A stretch of 11,152 bases of DNA from JACRBK01 sp964427955 (GTDB lineage Bacteria > Chloroflexota > Anaerolineae > Aggregatilineales > Aggregatilineaceae). Below the pieces are notes generated by a model. The model was not told the DNA's origin. It ran no database searches and saw only the letters and a list, made by a program, of their open reading frames with translations. The stretch is taken from NCBI GenBank assembly GCA_964427955.1, contig CAYRWY010000168.1:1-11152 (forward strand), in the 5' to 3' direction. Shown here piece by piece: positions 6,167 to 11,152 of the stretch. The translations under genes were made by a program, and so were the position numbers. Numbering within the stretch: the first letter of the stretch is position 1; each line of letters opens with the position of its first letter.

Positions 6167-7339
6167 TTAAGATTTGGCAGCGGGATGCAGCGCCCGCTCG
6201 TAAAACCGGAATGACTTGTACACCCGCCCTTGCAGGGCTTTGGCCAGGCTGTTCATCGGCTCGTTAGTTTCCAACACCCAACCGCCATCGGCCTTCGGCC
6301 AGCCGAGCGTATGCGCCGCTTTGTAGGCTTCGATGAACAGCGCCGCGTCGATGCCAACGCTGCGGTAGCCTTCTTCGATGCCGAGCAGCATCACGCGCAC
6401 GCGGTCGATCTTGGATCGCACCTTCCAGTGCCACAGCATTTGCAGCAGCGCGATCGGCTCCGGCTTGCCGGGACGCGGATAGGCGGCCAGCAGCACCTGG
6501 TTCATGTCGGGCAGCCCCAGCAAAAAAGCGCGCGCCGTGCCCTCGACTTCGGCAAAAAAGGCCATGCGCGGATCAAAAAACTGGCCGATGTCGTGCACCA
6601 TTTCGTCCAGTTCTTTGTCCGAGAACGGCACAAAGCCCCAGTTTTTTTCCCAGGCTTTATTATAGATGCCTTTGAGCAGGTTAAACTCGGCTTTGACGTT
6701 CGAGGCATCCGCCGTGCGGACCCGGATTTTGCGGCGCTCGTTGTTTTTGTCCGTCACGCGGAAAATCTGTTCCAGGGTTTTGGAGCCATCGACCGCATCC
6801 AACGTAAATTCATATTCGTACAGGTCCATGACCTTGTCAAAACCGGGGGTATTTTCGACCAACCGCTGGTAGTAGGGAAGATTATAGGGGTACAGCATGA
6901 CCGGCGGATCGTCGAACCCTTCGGTCAGAATGCCGCATTCGCCATTGGTCGAAAAGCTGGCCGGACCGCGCAGGGCGTCATAGCCCAGCTTCTCGACGTA
7001 TTCTGCCGCGGTGTCGAGCAGGGCGGTGGCGGCTTCTTGATCGTCCAGCACTTCAAACAGGCCAAAAAAACCAATATGCTCGTTCCAATATTCATTATGA
7101 CGGTGGTTGATAAAAGCGCAGTTGGTGCCGACCGGCTGGTCCCCTCGCCAGGCGATGAAAAAATCGCCCTCCATGTACTCCCAACTGGCATTTTTCTTTT
7201 TGTCGAGCTTGTGCCGCATCATCGACACCAGCGGCGGCACCCAATACGGATTACCTTTGTAAACGGTCCACGGGAATTTTATAAAGACATCACGATCAGC
7301 TTTCGTCTCAACCTTACGGATAGACAGCGGTGCAGGCAT
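6167..7339 (-). CDS. GNAT-fold acyltransferase-like protein, tandem copy D (first gene of the operon)
   Basis: 390 aa; ATG at 7339 preceded by AGGGGGA four nt upstream. It is the first gene after the tRNA-Asn/operon intergenic space. The N-terminal half has KFPWTVYKGNPYWVPPLVSMM, MEGDFFIAWRGDQPVG, NHRHNEYWNEHIGFFGLFE and RGPASFSTNGECG. The last motif differs from the TNDECG of copies A and C. The C-terminal half has NWGFVPFSDKELDEMV, PDMNQVLLAAYPRPGKP, the loop GYRSVGIDAALF and GWVLETNEPM...FRFYERALHPAAKS. Its DNA is visibly less GC-rich than copies A-C (many AAA/TTT codons), suggesting it is the oldest or a separately acquired copy. As with its paralogues, a cytoplasmic acyltransferase is the likely role and the substrate is unknown. 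Confidence 0.8.
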   Translation of the reverse strand: MPAPLSIRKVETKADRDVFIKFPWTVYKGNPYWVPPLVSMMRHKLDKKKNASWEYMEGDFFIAWRGDQPVGTNCAFINHRHNEYWNEHIGFFGLFEVLDDQEAATALLDTAAEYVEKLGYDALRGPASFSTNGECGILTEGFDDPPVMLYPYNLPYYQRLVENTPGFDKVMDLYEYEFTLDAVDGSKTLEQIFRVTDKNNERRKIRVRTADASNVKAEFNLLKGIYNKAWEKNWGFVPFSDKELDEMVHDIGQFFDPRMAFFAEVEGTARAFLLGLPDMNQVLLAAYPRPGKPEPIALLQMLWHWKVRSKIDRVRVMLLGIEEGYRSVGIDAALFIEAYKAAHTLGWPKADGGWVLETNEPMNSLAKALQGRVYKSFRFYERALHPAAKS

Positions 7340-7375
7340 TACGTCCCCCTGAGTGCGGCAGATAAATAAGCATCA

Positions 7376-7403
7376 ATCTTACTCCGGTTACCTTGCCCCG
7401 CAA
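7376..7403 (-). promoter_or_regulatory. Possible promoter of the acyltransferase-array operon
   Basis: On the minus strand TTGCGG (7398-7403) and TAAGAT (7376-7381) are spaced by 16 nt, giving a leader of about 30 nt before copy D. Matches to consensus are 3/6 and 4/6, so this is only a candidate. It lies back to back with the strong tRNA promoter. Confidence 0.25.
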
Positions 7404-7434
7404 AAAAGCAATGCGTGATCTCTTAAAAACCGTC

Positions 7435-7463
7435 TTGACAGAGCGAGAGGGTTTTGGTATGCT
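7435..7463 (+). promoter_or_regulatory. Sigma-70 promoter of tRNA-Asn
   Basis: TTGACA (7435-7440), a 17-nt spacer and TATGCT (7458-7463), ending 10 nt before the mature tRNA 5' end. The -35 is perfect and the -10 is a good match, as expected for a stable-RNA promoter. Confidence 0.85.
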
Positions 7464-7473
7464 ACTCCCATCT

Positions 7474-7545
7474 TCCTGAGTAGCTCAATGGCAGAGCAAT
7501 CGGCTGTTAACCGATGGGTTGTAGGTTCGAGTCCTACCTCAGGAG
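7474..7545 (+). tRNA. tRNA-Asn (anticodon GTT)
   Basis: Full cloverleaf of 72 nt. Acceptor TCCTGAG pairs with CTCAGGA; the D arm is GCTC/GAGC with a short 7-nt loop. The anticodon stem is ATCGG/CCGAT around the loop CTGTTAA, giving anticodon GTT. The variable loop is GGGTT and the T arm is GTAGG/CCTAC with loop TTCGAGT. The discriminator is G and no CCA is encoded, so CCA must be added after transcription. It has its own promoter and terminator and is a single-gene unit. Confidence 0.96.
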
Positions 7546-7546
7546 C

Positions 7547-7579
7547 TAACCCCTATCGACCCGATAGGGGTTATTTTTT
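7547..7579 (+). terminator. Strong intrinsic terminator of tRNA-Asn
   Basis: TAACCCCTATCG, loop ACC, CGATAGGGGTTA form a perfect 12-bp stem (7547-7573) followed by TTTTTT. It begins one base after the tRNA. The WD40 gene, converging from the right, ends at 7581; read on the minus strand the same hairpin lacks a T run. Confidence 0.95.
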
Positions 7580-7580
7580 G

Positions 7581-8600
7581 TCACGGCTGAGGAACATTCC
7601 ACCAACGCACGGTATTATCCTGGGCGCTGCTGAGTAGGTGCGATCCGTCCGGCGACCACGCCAGGCCGAGCACTGCGGCGGTATGGCCGGTCAAGACGTC
7701 CAGCGCGCTGCCGTCACTCCCCCACAGGCGCACCGTCCCATCCCGTCCGCCCGTCGCCAGCCGGAGACCGTCCGGCGACCAGACGACCACGACCACCCGG
7801 TCGGTGTGCCCGGTCAGCGTCGCGACGGACGTTCCGGACGCGACATCCCAGAGCTGGGCCGTCGCATCCCAACTGCTGCTGGCGAGCAGCGATCCATCCG
7901 GCGACCACGCCACCGCTGTGACGCCGTCCTTATGCGTGAAGCTCGCCGTCTCCATGAAGGCCACCGCATCCCACAGGTGAATGGAGCCATCCGAACTGGC
8001 CGTGGCAATCGTCGCGCCGTCCGGCGACCACGCGACGGCGGTCAGGCTGGCGGCGTGATCGAGCGTGGTCACTGCGGTGAGCGTGCTCATGTCCCAGACG
8101 CGGGCGGTTTTGTCCGGTCCGCCGCTGACCAGGCGTGACCCGTCCGGCGACCAGGCAGCGGTTACGACCCAATCGGTATGGCCTTTCAAAATCCCCACTT
8201 GTTGGCCGCTGGCCGCGTCCCACACGCGCAGGGTGTGATCGAGGCTGGCACTGACCAGGCGCGAACCATCTGGCGACCACGCCAGCCCGCGCACGGCCTG
8301 GGTGTGCCCTTTCAAGGCGCGCACCGGCTCCAGTGCGGCGGAATACAGCCAGACGGTATAGCCGCTGCTCAGGGCGACCAGATCGCCGCCGGGCTGGTAG
8401 GTCACAGCCCGCACGTCCGGCAGGGGAATCAGCGCCAGGTCCGGCGCGGGAGTCCCCGACTCGGCGGCCAGGGGCGTGACGGTTACCGCTTGAATGGGGC
8501 GAGTGCTGCCCCGGTCTTTTTCGTTGGCACAGCCTGCCAGCACGACGATTGCCGCCAGGATCAAGATCAACCGGGAGAAAAACGCTGTTTTAGGTTTCAT
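7581..8600 (-). CDS. WD40 seven-bladed beta-propeller lipoprotein
   Basis: 339 aa from the ATG at 8600 (MKPKTAFF..). The frame is open to an ATG at 8648, but a -10 box just upstream of that point would leave it without a leader, and only the start at 8600 (or 8603) puts a lipoprotein signal at the N-terminus. The signal has a basic start, a hydrophobic core (L11-L21) and the lipobox LAGC with C24 as the lipidated residue, so the mature protein is anchored outside the membrane. After a short spacer come seven WD blades. The first is diverged (VTYQPGGDLVALSSGYTVWLY); six have near-identical WSPDG cores, and closing strands of the VWD/LWD type. The repeat spacing is 123 or 126 nt. WD propellers are binding scaffolds; no catalytic domain is attached. 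It converges on tRNA-Asn and diverges from the sensor kinase, which may hint at a sensory partnership. Confidence 0.88.
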   Translation of the reverse strand: MKPKTAFFSRLILILAAIVVLAGCANEKDRGSTRPIQAVTVTPLAAESGTPAPDLALIPLPDVRAVTYQPGGDLVALSSGYTVWLYSAALEPVRALKGHTQAVRGLAWSPDGSRLVSASLDHTLRVWDAASGQQVGILKGHTDWVVTAAWSPDGSRLVSGGPDKTARVWDMSTLTAVTTLDHAASLTAVAWSPDGATIATASSDGSIHLWDAVAFMETASFTHKDGVTAVAWSPDGSLLASSSWDATAQLWDVASGTSVATLTGHTDRVVVVVWSPDGLRLATGGRDGTVRLWGSDGSALDVLTGHTAAVLGLAWSPDGSHLLSSAQDNTVRWWNVPQP

Positions 8601-8651
8601 CATAAGTATCCGGGGATGTACGCTAATGACCGTCGCTACCTGCCTCATTTT

Positions 8652-8657
8652 AGCATA
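8652..8657 (-). promoter_or_regulatory. Candidate -10 box (TATGCT) for the WD40 lipoprotein gene
   Basis: The minus strand reads TATGCT here, giving a predicted start of transcription near 8645 and a leader of about 40-45 nt to the ATG at 8600. No good -35 is visible. The region 8604-8705 is shared with the divergent sensor-kinase gene. Confidence 0.35.
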
Positions 8658-8705
8658 GGAACCGCTACACTTTTAATTTTGGGCCAATCTCGCTACCCTA
8701 ATAGT

Positions 8706-10100
8706 ATGATGACGCGACGAACCAATGATCTCCGCTCTTATCTGCTGGCCGTGGCCCTGACGGCAGCCGCCACGTTTGGACTGTGGGTGCTGCGCGATGT
8801 CCTGACCCCGGCCAACTTTTCGCTGATCTACCTGCTGGTAGTGCTCATCGTCGCCGTGACGCAGGGAACCCAGCCCTCGCTGTTCACAGCCCTGCTCAGT
8901 TTCCTGTGCTTCAACTTCTTTCTGGTCAGGCCGATCTACACTTTCCACGTCACCGAGGCGCGCGATCTGCTGGACCTGCTCATCTACTTCGCCTGCGCGA
9001 CGCTCACCGGCCAACTGGCGTCGGATGCCCGCCACCAGGCCGAAAACGCGCGCCAGCGGGCGTATGAACAAAATGTGCTGTACGAGCTGACCAGCGTCCT
9101 GAACCAACAGATGGACGCCCAGAACGTCTACACCACCCTCCGGCAAGTGTTGTGCAAGCTGCCGTCGATTGTCCAGGCCGACGTAATTCCGCACCAGGAG
9201 CATCCCGCCGCCCCGGATCAAACCACCCTGTACCTGCTGCTGCGCACCAATGAACGCGTGTACGGGGTGTTGAGTGTCGCCTTCGACAGCCCGCCTTCTC
9301 CGTCCCTGATCGAACTGGTCCGGGCGTGCGTGATCCAGGCGGCCATCGCCTTGCAGCGCATCGAACTGACGGAACACGCCCAGCGCAGCAAGAATTTCGA
9401 AGAAGCCGACCGGCTCAAGACCGCCCTGCTGCGCGCCGTATCGCATGACCTGCGCACCCCGCTGACGATCATCAAAACCTCAGCCAATAACCTGCTCACC
9501 TTTTATGCGACCCTGCCGGAAAACGAGCGCGTGGATATGCTGAAAACCGTCGAGCATGAAGCCGATCATCTGAACAAGATGGTGGGCAACCTGCTCGATC
9601 TCTCGCGGTTGGAAGCGGGCGCGCTGCAAATCAACCGCCATCTGAACTCGCTCGAAGAAGTCGCCGGGGATGTCGCCGCCCGCATCTGGCAGTTGACGCA
9701 CCAGGAACGCATCAAAATCACCTTTCCCGATGACATGCCGCTCGTCTCGTTCGACTACGGGTTGATCCTGCAAGTGCTGGGCAACCTGGTAGACAATGCC
9801 CTGCGCTATGAGCGAGAATCGTATCAGGTCGAGATCCGCGGCAGCGTGGTCGAACGAACCGCCCATGTCGCCGTGATCAATCACGGTCCCAACATTCTCC
9901 CCGACGAACGGGAGCACATCATGCAGCCGTTTTATCATGGTCCGGGCGGGAATATCGGCCTGGGCATGGCGATTGCCAAAGGGATCGTCGAAGCGCATGG
10001 CGGGAAAATCTGGATCGAGGATACACCGGGCGGAGGCGCCACGTTTGTGTTTGCGCTGCCCTTAGGAGAAGTCGAAGATGAAAATACTGGTCGTGGATGA
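8706..10100 (+). CDS. KdpD-like sensor histidine kinase (DUF4118, GAF-like, HisKA, HATPase)
   Basis: 464 aa from ATG ATG at 8706. The frame stays open further upstream over the WD40 gene, but the hydrophobic KdpD-type domain begins right after this start. No clear Shine-Dalgarno precedes it. Residues 10-102 are a four-helix DUF4118 membrane domain (SLIYLLVVLIVAV, SLFTALLSFLCFNFF). Residues about 103-220 contain a coiled linker and a GAF-like region. HisKA is at 232-305 with phospho-acceptor H247 (SHDLRTPL). HATPase_c follows, with N box N364 (NLVDNALRY), F box QPFYHG and G2 box GNIGLGMAIAKGIVEAHGG. The G1 box, normally DxGxGI, reads N392-H-G-P-N-I, so the adenine-contacting Asp is replaced by Asn. 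Compared with E. coli KdpD, the N-terminal KdpD and Usp domains are absent. It overlaps the regulator gene by 23 nt; they are a coupled pair. The signal is unknown; no potassium-pump genes are seen. Confidence 0.9.
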   Translation: MMTRRTNDLRSYLLAVALTAAATFGLWVLRDVLTPANFSLIYLLVVLIVAVTQGTQPSLFTALLSFLCFNFFLVRPIYTFHVTEARDLLDLLIYFACATLTGQLASDARHQAENARQRAYEQNVLYELTSVLNQQMDAQNVYTTLRQVLCKLPSIVQADVIPHQEHPAAPDQTTLYLLLRTNERVYGVLSVAFDSPPSPSLIELVRACVIQAAIALQRIELTEHAQRSKNFEEADRLKTALLRAVSHDLRTPLTIIKTSANNLLTFYATLPENERVDMLKTVEHEADHLNKMVGNLLDLSRLEAGALQINRHLNSLEEVAGDVAARIWQLTHQERIKITFPDDMPLVSFDYGLILQVLGNLVDNALRYERESYQVEIRGSVVERTAHVAVINHGPNILPDEREHIMQPFYHGPGGNIGLGMAIAKGIVEAHGGKIWIEDTPGGGATFVFALPLGEVEDENTGRG

Positions 10101-10770
10101 CGAGCCGCAGATTCGACGCCTGCTCAAAGCGGGCCTGACCGGCTATGGCTACCAGGTAGTCACCGCCGCCAACGGGCCGGACGCGCTGATCCAGGGCGCG
10201 CAGCAGATGCCGGACGTGATCATCCTGGATATTTCGCTCGGCGCGCCGCCCGACGGCCTGGAAGTCTGCCGCCAGTTCCGCGAGTGGAGCAAAACGCCGA
10301 TCATCATGCTCTCGATTCGCAACGACGAAAAGACGAAGGTGGCGGCGCTGGACGCCGGGGCCGACGACTACCTGACCAAGCCGTTTGGCATGGAGGAATT
10401 ACGCGCCCGCATCCAGGCCATTCTGCGGCGCAGCGTGGCCGCCCCGCCCAGCCCGTCGGTCGCGGAAATCCGCGTGGGCGATCTGCTGATCGACCTGGCC
10501 AGCCGCCGGGTGATGGTCGAAAACGAAGAAGTCCACCTGACCCCGACCGAATACGATCTGCTGCGCGTCCTGGCGACCCATCCCGGCAAGGTGATGACCC
10601 ACCGGATGCTGCTCAAGGAAGTGTGGGGGCCGGAATACGAGCAGATGGATCATTACGTGCGGGTGTATATCAACCAGCTTCGCAAGAAGCTGCGCGAGAA
10701 CCCTGCGCGCGACATCCGCTACATCATCAACGAGCCGGGGGTGGGCTACCGTTTCGTGGACCTCGGATAA
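10078..10770 (+). CDS. KdpE/OmpR-family response regulator
   Basis: 230 aa; the ATG at 10078 lies inside the end of the kinase gene (23-nt overlap), with AGGAGAA seven nt upstream. The receiver (1-118) has acidic pair D7/D8, phospho-acceptor D51, S79 in the Thr/Ser position and K101 (LTKPF). The loop after D51 (DISLGAPPDGLEV) is one residue longer than the usual DLxLPxxDG and lacks the conserved Pro at +4, so phosphorylation-loop geometry may differ. The C-terminal winged helix (about 133-228) shows LTPTEYDLLRVLATHPGKVMTHRMLL, DHYVRVYINQLRKKL and a GVGYRF wing, all typical of OmpR/PhoB DNA-binding domains. It is the partner of the upstream kinase. Target genes are not known; the Usp-like gene just downstream, with a perfect inverted repeat before it, is a natural candidate. 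Confidence 0.93.
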   Translation: MKILVVDDEPQIRRLLKAGLTGYGYQVVTAANGPDALIQGAQQMPDVIILDISLGAPPDGLEVCRQFREWSKTPIIMLSIRNDEKTKVAALDAGADDYLTKPFGMEELRARIQAILRRSVAAPPSPSVAEIRVGDLLIDLASRRVMVENEEVHLTPTEYDLLRVLATHPGKVMTHRMLLKEVWGPEYEQMDHYVRVYINQLRKKLRENPARDIRYIINEPGVGYRFVDLG

Positions 10771-10771
10771 C

Positions 10772-10816
10772 ACGCCGAAAATTTTGATGGAAAATTTACG
10801 CTCCGGCGTTTTTTTT
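10772..10816 (+). terminator. Intrinsic terminator of the kinase-regulator operon
   Basis: An outer stem ACGCCG (10772-10777)/CGGCGT (10804-10809) encloses an AAATTTT/AAAATTT inner stem with loop GATGG and a one-sided bulge, followed by eight T residues. It begins two nt after the regulator's stop codon, so the Usp-like gene probably has its own promoter. Confidence 0.85.
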
Positions 10817-10824
10817 GACCCCAT

Positions 10825-10851
10825 CCTGATGGGCTTCGCAGTACCATCAGG
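10825..10851. promoter_or_regulatory. Perfect inverted repeat upstream of the Usp-like gene (possible operator)
   Basis: CCTGATGG (10825-10832), 11-nt spacer, CCATCAGG (10844-10851). The right arm runs into a short direct repeat, CAGGTCAGGTC. No T run follows, so it is not a terminator. It lies 31 nt before the Usp-like ATG, where an operator or a leader hairpin would act. Confidence 0.4.
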
Positions 10852-10882
10852 TCAGGTCGGCCAAAAACGAACAGGAGCGGCA

Positions 10883-11152
10883 ATGTCTACCATCATGGTC
10901 CAGATCATGGACCCGCAGAAAACGCTTGAAGCGCTCCATTTTGCCTGCGCGCTGGCTCACGGCCAGCACACTAAGGTGGTGTTAGTCAAAATGGTGCCGG
11001 TGGAACACTTAAGCTGGTTGGGATCAGAGCTGGGGAACCACTATTTCACGGATGACGATAATCAGGCGCTGCGGAATTACCGCGAGATCGCCTGTAGCTA
11101 CGATGTCGAAGTCGAGACTCAGACCTACCAGTATACGACGTTCACCTCGGCG
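10883..11152 (+). CDS. Universal-stress-protein-like protein (partial, C-terminus off the right edge)
   Basis: The ATG at 10883 has a strong AGGAG about 7 nt upstream; 90 codons are open to the window end. The visible part begins with a beta strand (STIMVQIMD), an amphipathic helix holding TLEALHFACALAHGQ and a second strand (KVVLVKMVPV). Then come a charged helix (DNQALRNYREIACSYDV) and a VEVETQTYQY strand. This beta-alpha-beta order is that of the UspA/HUP fold. The nucleotide-binding G-2x-G-9x-G motif would lie beyond the edge, so ATP binding cannot be judged. It sits 112 bp after the kinase-regulator pair behind its own inverted repeat. A free Usp protein here is notable because the nearby KdpD-like kinase lacks the Usp domain that classical KdpD carries. 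Confidence 0.6.
   Translation, partial: MSTIMVQIMDPQKTLEALHFACALAHGQHTKVVLVKMVPVEHLSWLGSELGNHYFTDDDNQALRNYREIACSYDVEVETQTYQYTTFTSA

Larger units (their letters stand above)
2840..7339 (-). repeat. Tandem array of four paralogous double-GNAT genes
   Basis: Copies D, C, B and A follow each other head to tail with visible spacers of 26 nt (D-C) and 14 nt (B-A). They keep the same order of motifs, and copies A and C share at least one perfect 32-bp DNA match (3603-3634 and 5734-5765). The array arose by repeated duplication with later divergence of the termini. Confidence 0.85.

Noticed and set aside
3143..7369. Long plus-strand open frames (e.g. 3143-4027, 5121-6170, 6230-7369) opposite the acyltransferase-like genes
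   Set aside because: They mirror the GC-rich codons of the minus-strand paralogues, share no recognisable domains and lack ribosome-binding sites; recurring in the same phase relation opposite each copy is expected from homologous sense genes.
7474..7545. tRNA-Asn as an attachment site for an integrated island carrying the acyltransferase array
   Set aside because: No integrase gene and no second copy of the tRNA 3' end were seen in the window; the tRNA has its own intact promoter and terminator and looks undisturbed.
7648..8280. Regularly spaced near-identical DNA motifs (period 123-126 bp) suggesting a CRISPR or tandem repeat
   Set aside because: The motif encodes the WSPDG core of each WD40 blade, and the period equals 41-42 codons; it is a protein repeat.

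Overview
The window looks like a piece of a draft or metagenome scaffold from a GC-rich bacterium, most plausibly a member of the Chloroflexota (Anaerolineae-like). This is an inference. It rests on the DUF4118-type histidine kinase, the WD40 lipoprotein, the C/G-rich intergenic repeats and the general protein style; no marker gene here fixes the taxon. A run of exactly 100 N (4938-5037) shows a scaffold join inside a repeated gene array.

Layout. (1) 1-493 (-) is the N-terminal part of a multi-pass membrane protein resembling GT-C glycosyltransferases. It is read divergently from a 368-aa SPFH/band-7-like membrane protein (641-1747, +). (2) 1748-2059 is a gene-free convergent region with two inverted copies of a C-rich palindromic repeat and weak terminator-like hairpins. 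(3) 2060-7339 (-) is one apparent operon, transcribed right to left. It holds four tandem paralogues of a ~390-aa double-GNAT-fold acyltransferase-like protein (copies D, C, B, A in transcription order). They are followed by a 254-aa protein that joins a CheY receiver to a degenerate family I inorganic-pyrophosphatase-like domain. The gap cuts the 3' end of copy C and the 5' end of copy B. (4) 7474-7545 (+) is tRNA-Asn(GTT) with its own near-consensus promoter and a very strong intrinsic terminator. (5) 7581-8600 (-) is a seven-bladed WD40 beta-propeller lipoprotein. (6) 8706-10770 (+) is a KdpD-like sensor kinase (transmembrane DUF4118, GAF-like, HisKA, HATPase) overlapping a KdpE/OmpR-type response regulator, ended by a hairpin terminator. 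(7) 10883-11152 (+) is the start of a universal-stress-protein-like gene running off the edge.

How the genes may work together. The kinase and regulator form an ordinary translationally coupled two-component pair. The kinase lacks the cytoplasmic KdpD and Usp domains of classical KdpD, while a free Usp-like protein is encoded just downstream. The most unusual unit is the acyltransferase array with its terminal receiver-pyrophosphatase-like protein. That protein has no DNA-binding output domain and no kinase in its operon, so it may be a phosphorylation-controlled binding or enzymatic module acting with the acyltransferases. The substrate of the acyltransferases cannot be read from the sequence.
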